64,000 nucleotides of DNA, from NCBI RefSeq assembly GCF_038069945.1, contig NZ_JBBPEV010000002.1, forward strand, positions 248,001 through 312,000. The letters are read 5' to 3'. The position numbers and the translations under genes are program-made. This stretch comes from Aquabacterium sp. A3 (lineage in GTDB: Bacteria; Pseudomonadota; Gammaproteobacteria; Burkholderiales; Burkholderiaceae_C). The notes below the pieces were generated by a model. The model did no database searches and was not told where the DNA came from. It was given only the letters and a program-made list of their open reading frames with translations. Below, piece by piece: positions 22,502 through 32,748 of this stretch (positions are counted from its first letter, which is position 1; each line of letters starts with the position of its first letter).

Positions 22502-23206
22502 ATGCCCGACACCACCGAGCCCCTGATCCGCATCCGTGGCCTGAGCAAGGCCTACCAGCGCGGTGGCCAGACCCTGCCCGTGCTGGTCAACATCGACCTG
22601 GACGTGCAGCCTGGCGAGTTCATCGCCCTGATGGGCCCCAGCGGCTCGGGCAAGAGCACACTGCTCAACCTGATCGCCGGCATCGATCAGCCCACCTCGG
22701 GCCGCATCGAGATTGGTGGCGTGGACATCGCCACCCTGAGCGATGCCCAGCTGGCCGACTGGCGGGCCGCGCACGTGGGCTTCATCTTTCAGTTCTACAA
22801 CCTGATGCCGGTGCTGACGGCCTTTGAGAACGTCGAGCTGCCCCTGCTGCTGACGGGCCTGAGCCGCCGCCAGCGCCACGAACACGTCAACGCCGCCCTG
22901 GCCATGGTGCAACTCAGCGACCGGGCTGACCACCACCCCAACGAGCTGTCAGGCGGCCAGCAGCAGCGCGTGGCCATTGCCCGCGCCCTGGTGACCGATC
23001 CTCAGTTGATCGTGGCCGACGAGCCCACGGGCGACCTGGACCGCGCCACCGGCGAAGAGGTGCTCAACCTGATGCAGACCCTGCAGCGTGAGCTGGGCAA
23101 GACCATCGTGATGGTCACCCATGACCCCAAGGCCGCCAGCCGGGCCGGGCGGCTGGTGCACCTTGAAAAAGGGGTGTTGGTGCCGGATGGCGAGGATCCG
23201 GCCTGA
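22502..23206 (+). CDS. ABC transporter ATPase, MacB/LolD class
   Basis: This 234-residue nucleotide-binding protein has Walker [10 protein letters not shown], a Q-loop in [22 protein letters not shown] (typical of the MacB/LolD class), the signature [15 protein letters not shown], Walker [13 protein letters not shown] and the H-loop VTHD. It begins 19 bases after the adaptor gene. It should power the FtsX-type permeases encoded further downstream, although a gene on the opposite strand now separates it from them. Confidence 0.94.
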   Translation: MPDTTEPLIRIRGLSKAYQRGGQTLPVLVNIDLDVQPGEFIALMGPSGSGKSTLLNLIAGIDQPTSGRIEIGGVDIATLSDAQLADWRAAHVGFIFQFYNLMPVLTAFENVELPLLLTGLSRRQRHEHVNAALAMVQLSDRADHHPNELSGGQQQRVAIARALVTDPQLIVADEPTGDLDRATGEEVLNLMQTLQRELGKTIVMVTHDPKAASRAGRLVHLEKGVLVPDGEDPA

Positions 23207-23223
23207 GCATCGCCCTTGAGCAC

Positions 23224-23247
23224 AAAAAACCCCGCCGAAGCGGGGTT
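23224..23247 (-). terminator. Intrinsic terminator of the PEP-CTERM gene
   Basis: Read on the minus strand, AACCCCGC-TTCG-GCGGGGTT is an 8-bp stem with a UUCG loop running into six T. It lies 20 bases after the stop of the minus-strand PEP-CTERM gene. The plus-strand side ends in TTGGTATT, so it acts mainly in the minus direction. Confidence 0.9.
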
Positions 23248-23266
23248 GGTATTCAGGCCCTCAGCA

Positions 23267-24649
23267 TCAGACCTTGCGACGGCGTGCCACCATCACGGCG
23301 GCCAAGCCGGCCAGCATCAAGGCGTAGGTGCCGGGTTCAGGCACGGCCGTGGTGATGGGTGTCATGGTCAGGTCGATCGGGCCGCCCTGGGTCACCTTGA
23401 TGCCCGTCACGAAGGCCGCGAAGTTTTCAGGATTCAACCCCAGCTCGGGGTCGATGCCCATCACGCGGAAGAGGAAGGTGTCGCTGCCGTCAAAGGCAAA
23501 GCTGCCACCATCGGCCACGTCGGCCAGCTTGGTCCACACGCCATCAACCAGCACTTCGATGGTGTAGCCGTCGGCGTCGCCCAGGGTGGGCAGCAGCACT
23601 TCGGCAAACGCAGCGCTGCCAGCCACGATCTCGAACTGGTAGCCCACGGCCACTTCGGGGTCGATGAACAGGAACTCATCGATGCCCACCCCGTCGTCGC
23701 CAATTTCGATGTCGTTGAACACGAACGAGCCGTCCTCGGTGGCCGAGATGGGCAGCAGCGGGTTGTCGGGCGACAAGCCGGGCGAGCCGTCGCCACCGCC
23801 ATCGGCCACGCCGTCAGGCACGTTGGCGAACACGCCCGGCGTGCCGAACTGGCCCCACGAGGGGTAGTTGTCGTCGTTGAAGCTGGGCGTGCGGGTGTCC
23901 AGCACGAAGCTCACGAAGGTCGGCCCGGTGCCCGTGTTCTGGATGGAGCCATTGGTTTGCACCGACTCGAAATAGCCTTCGGCGTAATCCCGCCCGCCCC
24001 AGGCCCAGGTGCTGCCGGGCAGGTACTGGCTGTCGCCGTTGTTGCTGTAGGTGACCACCGAGCCCGCTGGGCGCACTGGCACCAGGGGGTCGATCAGGCC
24101 GCCAGCGGTGTCCAGCGCAGCCAGCGCAGGCACTTCTTCCACGGGGATCTCGCCGCCACCATCACCGCCGCTGAAATTGGTGGACACCAGATCCCAATAG
24201 AAGTTGCTCTGGTTCATGTTCACGGCGAACAGATCCCAGTCGCCCAGCGAGCCGTTGGGGTTGGGGCTGACCACCGAGCCGTCGTTGTACGAATCCCAGG
24301 TGCGCAGGTTGGCAGAGAAGTTCACGCGCCAGCCATGGGTGGATTCGGGCAGGATCACGCCTGCGCCGTAGATGTCGGACAGTTGGCTGCCGCCTTCGTT
24401 GGCGCCAAACGACGATTGACCCATGCTGAGCAGCCAGCCGGCGCTGGTGGGCAGCACCGATGAGTCGTCGGAGGCGGGCGCCATGATCCAGTCGCTGAGC
24501 TCGGGCGTGTAGAAGCTGCCACTGCCTTCGCCAGCGGCGTTGAGTCGTTCAAAGGTGATGGCCTGTGCCACGGGCGTCAGGGCCAGGGGGGCCATCAGGG
24601 CCAGGGTCCAGCGAAGCACACGATGACGAGCCGACCAGCGAGTGGACAT
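23267..24649 (-). CDS. PEP-CTERM sorting domain protein, large, function unknown
   Basis: This 460-residue exported protein has a signal peptide of about 33 residues ([18 protein letters not shown]). The long middle region is rich in Gly, Asp, Asn, Ser and aromatic residues and resembles other PEP-CTERM surface proteins, including a choice-of-anchor-like [20 protein letters not shown] stretch. The tail is [39 protein letters not shown] is close to the family consensus. ATG 24649 follows GGAG. The gene lies antisense inside an ABC efflux cassette, between the ATPase and the permeases. Its own terminator follows the stop. No enzymatic motif was seen. Confidence 0.85.
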   Translation of the reverse strand: MSTRWSARHRVLRWTLALMAPLALTPVAQAITFERLNAAGEGSGSFYTPELSDWIMAPASDDSSVLPTSAGWLLSMGQSSFGANEGGSQLSDIYGAGVILPESTHGWRVNFSANLRTWDSYNDGSVVSPNPNGSLGDWDLFAVNMNQSNFYWDLVSTNFSGGDGGGEIPVEEVPALAALDTAGGLIDPLVPVRPAGSVVTYSNNGDSQYLPGSTWAWGGRDYAEGYFESVQTNGSIQNTGTGPTFVSFVLDTRTPSFNDDNYPSWGQFGTPGVFANVPDGVADGGGDGSPGLSPDNPLLPISATEDGSFVFNDIEIGDDGVGIDEFLFIDPEVAVGYQFEIVAGSAAFAEVLLPTLGDADGYTIEVLVDGVWTKLADVADGGSFAFDGSDTFLFRVMGIDPELGLNPENFAAFVTGIKVTQGGPIDLTMTPITTAVPEPGTYALMLAGLAAVMVARRRKV

Positions 24650-24739
24650 GGGGTTTCTCCGAGGTTTTTGAAGCACTCGAATGGTAGGCTCATGGTGTGT
24701 GAAATAACACCACCCGGAGGAGGGGGTTGTTGTAATCAA

Positions 24740-25900
24740 ATGTTCACTCTCCGCCTGCTGCTCAAAAACGCCTTCCGCCACCGACTGCGCACCCTGTTGA
24801 CCATGGTGGGCCTGGTGGTGGCCATCTCGGCGTTTGGGCTGCTGCGCACCATCGTGGACGCCTGGTACGCGGGTGTGGATGCCACCTCCAGCACGCGGCT
24901 GATCACGCGCAACGCCATCTCGCTGACCTTCCCGCTGCCGCTGCATTACGCCGAGCGCGTCAAAGGCGTGGACGGGGTCAGCGGCATCTCGTGGGCCAAC
25001 TGGTTTGGCGGCATCTACATCACCGAGCGCAACTTCTTTGCGCAGTTCGCGGTCGATCCGCCCAGCTACCTGGCCCTGTACCCCGAGTTCGTGCTGGACG
25101 ATGACGAGAAGCAGGCCTTCTTCAGGGATCTGCAAGGCGCCGTGGTGGGGCGCAAGCTGGCGCGCCAGTTTGGCTGGAAGGTGGGCGACACGGTGGCCTT
25201 GCGCGGCACCATCTACCCGGGCACCTGGAGCTTCACCATCCGGGGCATTTACGAAGGCAAGGACGCCCGCACCGATGAGCAGCAGATGTTCATCCACTGG
25301 AAGCGCCTGGCCGAAAGCATCCGCGCGCGCAATGCGGGTGGCCAGGCAGACTATGTGGGCGTGTTCGTGGTGGGCATTCGCAACCCCGACGAGGCGCCCC
25401 AGGTGTCGCAGGCCATCGATCGCCTGTTTGCCAATTCGCTGGCCGAAACCCGCACCGAAACCGAGAAAGCCTTTCAGCTGGGCTTTGTGGCCATGAGCGA
25501 GGCCATCCTGATCGCGGTGCAGGCCGTCAGCCTGATCATCATCCTCATCATCATGGCCGTGATGGCCAACACCATGACGATGACCGCCCGCGAGCGCCTG
25601 GCCGAGTACGCCACGCTCAAGGCCCTGGGCTTTCCGCCGCGCTTTGTGGTGCAGCTGCTGTTTGGCGAGAGCCTGATGATCGCGCTGATTGGCGGCGCCA
25701 TCGGCATCGCCATCACCTTCCCCTTGGCGCAGGCTTTCGTGTCGGCCGTGGGCACGCTGTTTCCCATCTTCAAGGTGTCCACGCTGACCGTGGCCCTGCA
25801 GGTGCTGGCCTGCTTGACGGTGGGGGTGGTGGCCGCCGCCTGGCCGGCCTGGAAGATGTCGCGCATCGACATCGTGCAGGGGCTGCGGCATGTGGCGTGA
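24740..25900 (+). CDS. ABC transporter permease (FtsX/MacB-like), first subunit
   Basis: This 386-residue permease has an N-terminal membrane segment (about 14-36), a periplasmic MacB_PCD-like domain, and three C-terminal membrane segments starting near residue 250 (LIAVQAVSLIIILIIMAVMANTM). RERLAEYATLKALGFPPRFV is the cytoplasmic coupling motif of FtsX-family permeases. ATG 24740 was chosen because it begins the conserved N-terminus; the GGAGG upstream is about 19 bases away, which is rather far. It is the third component of the efflux cassette and pairs with the next permease to make a heterodimer. Confidence 0.9.
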   Translation: MFTLRLLLKNAFRHRLRTLLTMVGLVVAISAFGLLRTIVDAWYAGVDATSSTRLITRNAISLTFPLPLHYAERVKGVDGVSGISWANWFGGIYITERNFFAQFAVDPPSYLALYPEFVLDDDEKQAFFRDLQGAVVGRKLARQFGWKVGDTVALRGTIYPGTWSFTIRGIYEGKDARTDEQQMFIHWKRLAESIRARNAGGQADYVGVFVVGIRNPDEAPQVSQAIDRLFANSLAETRTETEKAFQLGFVAMSEAILIAVQAVSLIIILIIMAVMANTMTMTARERLAEYATLKALGFPPRFVVQLLFGESLMIALIGGAIGIAITFPLAQAFVSAVGTLFPIFKVSTLTVALQVLACLTVGVVAAAWPAWKMSRIDIVQGLRHVA

Positions 25901-25921
25901 GTGCACACTGGTGAGACAACG

Positions 25922-27097
25922 ATGAGCCTGCGCACCGTCCCCCTCAGCTACATCGCCCGCAACCTCTGGGTGCGGCGCGTGACCACGCTGCTGACGGCTG
26001 GTGGCATGGCGCTCGTGGTGTATGTGTTTGCCACCGTGCTGATGATGAGCGAAGGCATTCGTGCCACGCTGGTGGCCACCGGCCAGCCTGACAACGTGAT
26101 CGTGCTGCGCAAGGGTGCGGGGGCCGAGATCAATTCGGGCATTGCGCGCGATCAGGCCGCCGTGATCGCCAGCCTGCCGCAGATCGCCACCGACGGGCAG
26201 GGCAGTGCGCTCATCAGCCGCGAGCCGGTGGTGCTCAACACCCTGCCCAAGCGCGACAGCGGGCAGCCCAGCAACGTGACCGTGCGCGGCACCTCCGAGC
26301 TGGGCCTGGCCATGCGGCCGCAGGTGCAGCTGGTGCAGGGGCGCATGTTCCGCCCGGGCACCAGCGAGATCATCACGGGCCGTGCGGTGGCGCGGGGCTT
26401 TGCTGGTGCGGGCCTGGGCGAGACGTTGCGCTTTGCCGGGCGCGACTGGACGGTGGTGGGCGTGTTCGACGCAGGCCGCAGCGGTTTTGATTCCGAGATC
26501 TGGGGCGACAGCGAGCAGATGATGCAGGCCTTCCGGCGTCAGGCCTATTCGAGCGTGGTGTTCAGGCTGACCGATGCCGAGCGCTACGACGAGGTGAAGG
26601 CGCGCCTGGAGGGCGATCCGCGCCTGACGCTGGAGGCCAAGCCCGAGGTGCAGTTCTACGCAGAGCAGTCCGAGGCCCTGGCCACCTTCATCCGCATCCT
26701 GGGGCTGGCGCTGTCCATCATCTTCTCCATCGGGGCGGTGGTGGGCGCCATGATCACGATGTTCGCGGCGGTGGCTTCGCGCATTGGCGAGATCGGCACC
26801 TTGCGTGCCTTGGGGTTCAGGCGCTCGGCCGTGCTGTCGGCCTTCCTGGGTGAATCACTGCTGCTGTCCCTGGTGGGGGGCGTGGTGGGCCTGGGCGGGG
26901 CGGCCCTGATGCAGACGGTCAACATCTCCACCGTGAACTTCCAGACGTTTTCAGAGCTGGCGTTTCGGTTCCAGCTCACGCCCGCCATCGCCCTGCAATC
27001 GTTGCTGTTCGCCCTGATCATGGGCGTGCTGGGCGGCTTCATTCCGGCGTGGCGCGCAGCGCGCCTCAAGATCGTGGATTGCCTGCGCGAAGCGTAG
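25922..27097 (+). CDS. ABC transporter permease (FtsX/MacB-like), second subunit
   Basis: This 391-residue protein has the same design as the preceding permease: N-terminal membrane helix, extracytoplasmic domain, then three membrane helices with SRIGEIGTLRALGFRRSAVLSAFLGE as the coupling motif. It starts 21 bases after the first permease. Residues such as VIVLRKGAGAEINSGIARDQ in the periplasmic domain are found in permeases annotated as lipoprotein- or macrolide-type exporters. The actual cargo is unknown. Confidence 0.9.
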   Translation: MSLRTVPLSYIARNLWVRRVTTLLTAGGMALVVYVFATVLMMSEGIRATLVATGQPDNVIVLRKGAGAEINSGIARDQAAVIASLPQIATDGQGSALISREPVVLNTLPKRDSGQPSNVTVRGTSELGLAMRPQVQLVQGRMFRPGTSEIITGRAVARGFAGAGLGETLRFAGRDWTVVGVFDAGRSGFDSEIWGDSEQMMQAFRRQAYSSVVFRLTDAERYDEVKARLEGDPRLTLEAKPEVQFYAEQSEALATFIRILGLALSIIFSIGAVVGAMITMFAAVASRIGEIGTLRALGFRRSAVLSAFLGESLLLSLVGGVVGLGGAALMQTVNISTVNFQTFSELAFRFQLTPAIALQSLLFALIMGVLGGFIPAWRAARLKIVDCLREA

Positions 27098-27107
27098 AAA
27101 GGCCAAT

Positions 27108-28001
27108 ATGCAACTGTGTACTTATCGACACCACGATCGCACTGCGGTGGGCCTGGTGCAAGGCGATCATGTGATCAACCTGAGTGCGGCGCTGGGCGAT
27201 GCCCTGTCGGCCCACCAACCCATGATCGACCTGATCGCGCAATGGGCCGTGCTCCAGCCTCGTGTTGAGGCCATTGCCGCTGCGGTGGGTTCGGCGGATG
27301 CCCCCGCCATGCTGCCGCTGGCGGCGGTCGAGCTGCTCGCGCCCATTCCCCGTCCGGGCAAGACCCTGGCCATCGGCCTGAACTACCTGGAGCATGTGCA
27401 AGAGCGCATCGTGGGCGAAAGCCGCAGCGTGCCCGAGCACCAGATCTGGTTTCCGAAGCTGGCCAACGCCATCCATGCGCCGTTTGCGCCCATCGTGCTG
27501 CCGCGCATCTCGCAGATGAGTGATTACGAGGCCGAGATGGTGGCGGTGATCGGCCAGCGCTGTCGTCATGTGCCGGCCGAGCAGGCTCACGAGGTGGTGT
27601 TTGGTTACGCCGTGGGCAACGACGTGTCGGTGCGCGACATCCAGAAGCGCACCTCGCAATGGACCCTGGGCAAGAGCTTTGACACCCATGCGCCGTTTGG
27701 TCCGTGGATCACCACGGCCGATCAGGTGGGCGACCCGCACACCCTGGACATGCGCGCCTGGGTGAATGGCGAGCTGCGCCAGCACAGCAACACCCGCCTG
27801 ATGATGCACAAGGTGTGGGCGCAGATCGCGCAGCTCACGCAGGTGATGACGCTGGAGCCGGGCGACTTGATCTTCACGGGCACCTGCAGCGGCGTGGGGG
27901 CGGCGTTTGATCCGCCCAAATACCTGCGCGCGGGTGACACCGTGCGTATCGAGATTGAGCGCCTGGGGGCCATCGAGGCCCTGTGCGTGGACGAGGCCTG
28001 A
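27108..28001 (+). CDS. Fumarylacetoacetate hydrolase family protein
   Basis: This 297-residue protein of the FAH superfamily has an N-terminal DUF2437-like strand region, then PGKTLAIGLNYLEHVQER, the metal-binding Glu pair in DYEAEMVAVIG, GYAVGNDVSVRDIQKRTSQW, GKSFDTHAPFGPWI, and LEPGDLIFTGTCSGVG near the end. These enzymes cleave or hydrate beta-diketo acids or decarboxylate oxaloacetate and usually need Mg or Mn. Which reaction applies here cannot be told. The gene follows the permease by 10 bases and may be read through from it. The next gene is convergent. Confidence 0.9.
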   Translation: MQLCTYRHHDRTAVGLVQGDHVINLSAALGDALSAHQPMIDLIAQWAVLQPRVEAIAAAVGSADAPAMLPLAAVELLAPIPRPGKTLAIGLNYLEHVQERIVGESRSVPEHQIWFPKLANAIHAPFAPIVLPRISQMSDYEAEMVAVIGQRCRHVPAEQAHEVVFGYAVGNDVSVRDIQKRTSQWTLGKSFDTHAPFGPWITTADQVGDPHTLDMRAWVNGELRQHSNTRLMMHKVWAQIAQLTQVMTLEPGDLIFTGTCSGVGAAFDPPKYLRAGDTVRIEIERLGAIEALCVDEA

Positions 28002-28021
28002 GGATTCAAAGGCCTCGGGTC

Positions 28022-28627
28022 TCAGGTGGTGCTGGGCTCCAGCGATTTCAGCACCGCCTGCACGAACTCGCTGACGGTCGGGGCCATGTCACTCAGCCGG
28101 CTTGCCCGGTCTTCTTCGATGGCTTGAAGGATCAGCTCATTGACCCCACCCACGATGGCCGTGGCCAGGGCCGGGCTCAGTGAGCGCTTGCCAGGCTCGC
28201 GCAGGCGCGCCAGCTCCACCTGCATGATCAGGAACATGGCAAAGCGCTGGCTGATCCGCCGGCGCACCGCCAGGCCAGCGGCGCCCAACTGCATCAACTC
28301 GATGTACAAGGTGCGCACCAGCGTCGGCTGCATTTGCAAGGCCTGCAGGTAAGTGTCGGTCACGCGATTGAGTTGCTCTACCCAGTCGGCCATGGGGTCG
28401 TAGCCCGCCGCGATGAGGCCCAGGATTTGTTCGCTCAGGCGCTCGCACAAGGCCAGCAGGCACGCATCCTTGTTTTCGAACTGCTCGTAGAAGGTGCGCC
28501 GCGATACCCGTGCACGCGCCACGATGTCGGCGATGGTGACCTCTGAATAGGCGCGGTCGGTCAGCACCAGGGTGAGGGCGTCCAGCAGGCGGCTGCGGTG
28601 ATCGGCTGAGGCGGCGGTGTCGTTCAT
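28022..28627 (-). CDS. TetR-family regulator divergent from a secreted hydrolase
   Basis: This 201-residue protein has a helix-turn-helix in TIADIVARARVSRRTFYEQFENKDACLLALCE (about residues 33-64), canonical for TetR. The C-terminal half is a helical ligand domain. ATG 28627 begins the natural N-terminus, with AGGGGTG about 13 bases before it. The gene is divergent from an exported alpha/beta hydrolase. The 155-base gap holds two identical palindromes (GGTAC-N6-GTACC) that are the probable operators, one over a TTGACA promoter box, so it is predicted to repress the hydrolase and itself. Confidence 0.88.
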   Translation of the reverse strand: MNDTAASADHRSRLLDALTLVLTDRAYSEVTIADIVARARVSRRTFYEQFENKDACLLALCERLSEQILGLIAAGYDPMADWVEQLNRVTDTYLQALQMQPTLVRTLYIELMQLGAAGLAVRRRISQRFAMFLIMQVELARLREPGKRSLSPALATAIVGGVNELILQAIEEDRASRLSDMAPTVSEFVQAVLKSLEPSTT

Positions 28628-28657
28628 GGGCAGGGCTTCACCCCTGGAGTGCGTGAA

Positions 28658-28675
28658 TGGTACTTGACAGTACCA
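28658..28675. promoter_or_regulatory. Candidate TetR operator 1 overlapping a -35 box
   Basis: TGGTAC-TTGACA-GTACCA is a perfect inverted repeat whose spacer is the consensus -35 hexamer TTGACA. With a spacer of 17 bases a -10-like TATGGT follows at 28687-28692. A repressor here would block RNA polymerase directly. Confidence 0.7.
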
Positions 28676-28692
28676 CTTGGCGGTTTTATGGT
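28664..28692 (+). promoter_or_regulatory. Predicted promoter of the secreted hydrolase gene
   Basis: TTGACA (28664-28669), a 17-base spacer and TATGGT (28687-28692) make a near-consensus sigma-70 promoter pointing toward the hydrolase. Transcription would start near 28699, just before operator 2. Confidence 0.65.
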
Positions 28693-28701
28693 GCGCGGCG
28701 T

Positions 28702-28717
28702 GGTACGAGATGGTACC
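28702..28717. promoter_or_regulatory. Candidate TetR operator 2
   Basis: GGTAC-GAGATG-GTACC repeats the arm sequence and 6-base spacing of operator 1, centred 43 bases away (about four helical turns). It lies just downstream of the predicted transcription start. Confidence 0.65.
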
Positions 28718-28782
28718 TAATTTCCACGAACATGCCCGGGCCAACGCCTGTGCGCAACCGTTGTCCACGAGGAGAAAATCAC

Positions 28783-29772
28783 ATGAACCGCATCGACGCC
28801 CTTCGAGCAAGCATCACCGCCGCAGCCTTGTCGCTGTCGGTGGGCGCCTGGGCGCAGTCCCCCGCCTACCAGGTGGTGGATGCCAGTTTCGCTTGCCAGC
28901 AAACCACCTGCAGCGCCGAGATGTGGTTGCCCACCCAGACGCCTGCTGGGCAAAAGCCGCCGGTCATCGTCATGGCCCACGGTTTTGGGGGGCTGAAGCA
29001 CTGGGGCTTGCCGGCGTTTGCCGAGCGATTCGTGCAGGCCGGCTTCGCTGTGGTGCGTTTTGACTACCGTGGCTTTGGCCAAAGCGGTGGTCAACCCCGT
29101 CGCGTGGTGGATGGCAAAGAGCATGTGAAAGACTGGCTGTCTGCCATCGATGCCATCAGCCAGCGTCCCGAGGTGGACGGCCAACGCCTGGGCATCTGGG
29201 GCACCTCGTACAGTGGCGGACAGGTGCTGGTGGCCGGCGCTGAGCGCCCGCAGGTGGTCAAGGCGGTGAGCTCGCAAGTGCCGTTTGTCAGCGGCCTGTC
29301 CAGCGGATTGAAGTACCCCATCAAGTACCAGCCCATGGCCACCTGGTATGCCCTGCGTGACCTGATGCGCAGTGACGACGAAGAGCCGGTGTATGTGCCG
29401 GTGATCGCCAAGGATGGCGAGTTTGCGGCCCTGATCTGCGCGGAATGCGAGGAAGGCTACAAGAAGCTGGTGCCGATGGCCGATCAGCAAGATCCGGCCA
29501 CCAATCGCGTGGCCGCGCGGGTGTTCATGAGCCTGCCGTTCTGGTTTCCTGGCAATCGCGCCAAAGACATCGTGGCACCCACATTGATCGTGGCGGCCGA
29601 GAACGATGGCCTCATCCCCGTCGGCAAGGTGCGTGAGGTGGCGCAGACCGTGAAGAACGGCGAGTACGTGGAGCTCAAGGGGGCCGATCACTTCTCGCCC
29701 TACAGTGGTCCGGTGTTCGAAGACGTGGTGGCACGCCAAACGGTGTTTTTCAAGAAAAATCTGATGCCCTGA
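28783..29772 (+). CDS. Secreted alpha/beta hydrolase under TetR control
   Basis: This 329-residue precursor has a signal peptide ending GAWAQS. The alpha/beta hydrolase core has AHGFGG (oxyanion), [14 protein letters not shown], a nucleophile elbow [11 protein letters not shown], the acid in AENDGLIP and a catalytic His in [10 protein letters not shown]. Cysteines FACQQTTC near the mature N-terminus could form a disulphide, as could ICAEC later. Start ATG 28783 has a strong GAGGAG site. It is divergent from a TetR regulator with twin operators, so expression is probably induced by the substrate or a product. An esterase or peptidase (CocE/S9-like) activity is likely; the substrate is unknown. 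Confidence 0.87.
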   Translation: MNRIDALRASITAAALSLSVGAWAQSPAYQVVDASFACQQTTCSAEMWLPTQTPAGQKPPVIVMAHGFGGLKHWGLPAFAERFVQAGFAVVRFDYRGFGQSGGQPRRVVDGKEHVKDWLSAIDAISQRPEVDGQRLGIWGTSYSGGQVLVAGAERPQVVKAVSSQVPFVSGLSSGLKYPIKYQPMATWYALRDLMRSDDEEPVYVPVIAKDGEFAALICAECEEGYKKLVPMADQQDPATNRVAARVFMSLPFWFPGNRAKDIVAPTLIVAAENDGLIPVGKVREVAQTVKNGEYVELKGADHFSPYSGPVFEDVVARQTVFFKKNLMP

Positions 29773-29859
29773 GTGGGCTGGCGCGACGAGGGCAGGTCGG
29801 CCCTGGCGCGATCCCTGCAGTCGGACGTATCATGTCCGGTTGACCTTTGATCGCTGCCG

Positions 29860-32748
29860 ATGTCCCGCCCTGATTCCTTGAATGCCGCTCTTGAGCGCCC
29901 CCAGATCCGCATCCGCGGGGCGCGCACCCACAACCTCAAGAACATCGACCTCGATTTGCCCCGCAACGAGCTGGTGGTCATCACCGGCTTGTCGGGCTCG
30001 GGCAAATCCAGCCTGGCGTTCGACACCCTGTACGCCGAAGGTCAGCGCCGCTATGTGGAAAGCCTGAGCGCCTACGCGCGTCAGTTTCTGCAGTTGATGG
30101 ACAAGCCCGAGGTCGATGTGATCGAGGGCCTGTCGCCCGCCATCAGCATCGAGCAAAAGGCCACCAGCCACAACCCGCGCTCGACCGTGGGCACGGTGAC
30201 CGAGATCCACGATTACCTGCGCCTGCTGTATGCCCGTGCGGGCACACCGTTCTGCCCGGACCACGCCTTGCCCCTGCAAGCGCAAAGCGTCAGCCAGATG
30301 GTGGACGCCACCCTGGCCCTGCCAGAGGACACCAAGCTGATGATCCTGGCGCCGGTGGTGCGCGACCGCAAAGGTGAGTTCGCCGAGCTGTTTGCCGACA
30401 TGCAGGCCCAGGGCTATGTGCGCTTTCGCATCAATGGCCAGGTGGTCGAGGTGGCCGACTTGAAACCCTTGGTGAAGAACGAGAAGCACGACATCGACGT
30501 GGTGGTGGACCGCGTCAAGGTGCGCCCCGACATGGCCCAACGCCTGGCCGAGAGCTTCGAGACCGCCCTGCGCCTGGCCGATGGCCGCGCGCTGGCCGTC
30601 GAGATGGACTCGGGCGCCGAGCACCTGTTCTCGGCCAAGTTCGCCTGCCCGGTGTGCAGCTATTCGCTGTCCGAGCTGGAGCCACGGCTGTTTTCGTTCA
30701 ACTCGCCCGTGGGCGCCTGCCCGACCTGCGACGGCCTGGGCCACGTGATCGCGTTTGATCCCCAACGGGTGGTGGCGTTTCCGTCGCTGAGCCTGGGCAG
30801 TGGCGCCGTCAAAGGGTGGGACCGCCGCAACCCCTACACCTACAGCCTGATCGAATGCCTGGGCAAGCACTACGGGGTGGACATCGAGCAGCCCTTCGAA
30901 GAGCTGCCGTCGGACCTTCAGCAGGTCATCCTGTACGGCTCCGGCACCGAAGAGATCGAGTTTGTTTACGAGGCCGATGGGCCCTCGGGCAAGAAGCGCA
31001 AGGTCAAACGACAGCATCCCTTCGAGGGCATCATTCCCAATTTCGAGCGGCGCTTCAAAGAGACCGATTCGGCCGCCGTGCGTGAAGAGCTGGGCCGCTA
31101 CCAGCAGCCCAAGGCCTGCCCCGATTGCCATGGCACCCGTCTGCGCCGTGAGGCCCGTCACGTCAAGCTGCATGACGCCATCACGGGCGACACCCGCGCC
31201 ATCTACGAGATTGGCCACGCCACGCTGGCCGAGGCCCATCGCTACTTCGAGGGCCTGCAGTTGCAGGGCGCCAAGGCCGAAATCGCGACCAAGGTGGTCA
31301 ACGAGATCCGCTCGCGGCTGCGCTTTCTGAACGATGTGGGCCTGAACTACCTCAGCCTGGACCGCAGCGCCGACACCCTGTCGGGCGGCGAGGCGCAGCG
31401 CATCCGTCTGGCTTCGCAGATCGGCTCGGGTCTGACCGGCGTGATGTACGTGCTCGATGAGCCCAGCATCGGCCTGCACCAGCGCGACAACGACCGCCTG
31501 ATCGGCACGCTGCAGCACCTGCGCGACCTGGGCAACAGCGTGATCGTGGTCGAGCACGATGAAGACATGATCCGCGCCGCCGACCACGTGGTGGACATGG
31601 GCCCGGGGGCGGGCGTGCATGGGGGGCGTGTGCTGGCCCAGGGCACGCCCGAGCACGTCGCGGCCCAAACCGAGAGCCTGACCGGGCAGTACCTGTCTCG
31701 CGTCTTGCGCATCGCGGTTCCCGAGCACCGCCGGGCCTTCACGGCAGAGACACCGCGACTGCGCGTGGTCAACGCCACTGGCCACAACCTTAAGGGCGTG
31801 ACCGCCGAGTTCCCCGTGGGCTTACTGACCTGCGTGACCGGTGTGTCGGGCTCGGGCAAGTCCACCCTGGTCAACGACACCTTGTACGCGGCCGTGGCCA
31901 AGAAGCTTTACCAGGCGCACACCGAGCCCGAGCCCCACGACGAGATCGAGGGCCTGGAGCTGTTCGACAAGGTCATCAACGTCGACCAGTCACCCATCGG
32001 GCGCACGCCACGCAGCAACCCGGCCACCTACACAGGCCTGTTCACACCCATCCGCGAGCTGTTCGCCGATGTGCCGGCCGCGCGCGAGCGGGGCTATGGC
32101 GCTGGGCGTTTCAGCTTCAACGTGGCCGGTGGGCGGTGCGAGGCCTGCCAGGGCGACGGCATGATCAAGGTGGAGATGCACTTCCTGCCCGATGTGTACG
32201 TGCCGTGCGACGTGTGCCAGGGCAAGCGCTACAACCGCGAGACGCTGGACATCCTCTACAAGGGCAAGAACATCCACGAGGTGCTGAACCTGACGGTGGA
32301 GGACGCCTTGGCCTTCTTCAGCGCGGTGCCCAGCATCGCGCGCAAGCTGCAAACGCTGATGGACGTGGGCCTGGGCTACATCCGCCTGGGGCAAAGCGCC
32401 ACCACGCTCTCAGGCGGTGAGGCCCAGCGCGTGAAGCTGGCGCTGGAGCTCTCCAAGCGCGACACCGGGCGCACGCTCTACATCCTCGATGAACCCACCA
32501 CCGGCCTGCACTTCCACGACATCGCCCTGCTGCTGAAGGTGCTGCACCAACTGCGCGACGCGGGCAACACCATCGTCATCATCGAGCACAACCTGGACGT
32601 GATCAAAACGGCCGACTGGCTGATCGACATGGGGCCTGAGGGGGGCTCAGGTGGTGGGCAGGTGCTGATGGCGGGCACGCCCGAGACGCTGGCTGCTTTT
32701 GAGGGCAGCCACACCGGGCACTATCTCAAGGCCTTGCTGGCCGGCTGA
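29860..32748 (+). CDS. uvrA: Excinuclease ABC subunit A
   Basis: This 962-residue damage-recognition ATPase of nucleotide excision repair has two ABC modules: Walker [21 protein letters not shown] near residue 45 and [16 protein letters not shown] near 660, with signatures LSGGEAQRI and LSGGEAQRV. Zinc sites are [10 protein letters not shown] with CPTCDGLG, and CEACQGDG with [10 protein letters not shown]. The length is slightly above the usual 940. No SOS box was found in its short leader. The stop codon directly abuts the stop codon of the convergent DUF1501 gene. Confidence 0.97.
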   Translation: MSRPDSLNAALERPQIRIRGARTHNLKNIDLDLPRNELVVITGLSGSGKSSLAFDTLYAEGQRRYVESLSAYARQFLQLMDKPEVDVIEGLSPAISIEQKATSHNPRSTVGTVTEIHDYLRLLYARAGTPFCPDHALPLQAQSVSQMVDATLALPEDTKLMILAPVVRDRKGEFAELFADMQAQGYVRFRINGQVVEVADLKPLVKNEKHDIDVVVDRVKVRPDMAQRLAESFETALRLADGRALAVEMDSGAEHLFSAKFACPVCSYSLSELEPRLFSFNSPVGACPTCDGLGHVIAFDPQRVVAFPSLSLGSGAVKGWDRRNPYTYSLIECLGKHYGVDIEQPFEELPSDLQQVILYGSGTEEIEFVYEADGPSGKKRKVKRQHPFEGIIPNFERRFKETDSAAVREELGRYQQPKACPDCHGTRLRREARHVKLHDAITGDTRAIYEIGHATLAEAHRYFEGLQLQGAKAEIATKVVNEIRSRLRFLNDVGLNYLSLDRSADTLSGGEAQRIRLASQIGSGLTGVMYVLDEPSIGLHQRDNDRLIGTLQHLRDLGNSVIVVEHDEDMIRAADHVVDMGPGAGVHGGRVLAQGTPEHVAAQTESLTGQYLSRVLRIAVPEHRRAFTAETPRLRVVNATGHNLKGVTAEFPVGLLTCVTGVSGSGKSTLVNDTLYAAVAKKLYQAHTEPEPHDEIEGLELFDKVINVDQSPIGRTPRSNPATYTGLFTPIRELFADVPAARERGYGAGRFSFNVAGGRCEACQGDGMIKVEMHFLPDVYVPCDVCQGKRYNRETLDILYKGKNIHEVLNLTVEDALAFFSAVPSIARKLQTLMDVGLGYIRLGQSATTLSGGEAQRVKLALELSKRDTGRTLYILDEPTTGLHFHDIALLLKVLHQLRDAGNTIVIIEHNLDVIKTADWLIDMGPEGGSGGGQVLMAGTPETLAAFEGSHTGHYLKALLAG

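Noticed and set aside
23267..25906. Single minus-strand open frame of 879 codons spanning the PEP-CTERM gene and the permease
   Set aside because: The upper part is the antisense of a conserved ABC permease and has no family resemblance; the PEP-CTERM protein starts at 24649 with its own ribosome site and signal peptide.
29773..29859. SOS box before uvrA
   Set aside because: No CTGT-N8-ACAG or close variant is present, although a CGGAC-N7-GTCCG repeat surrounds a possible TATCAT hexamer.
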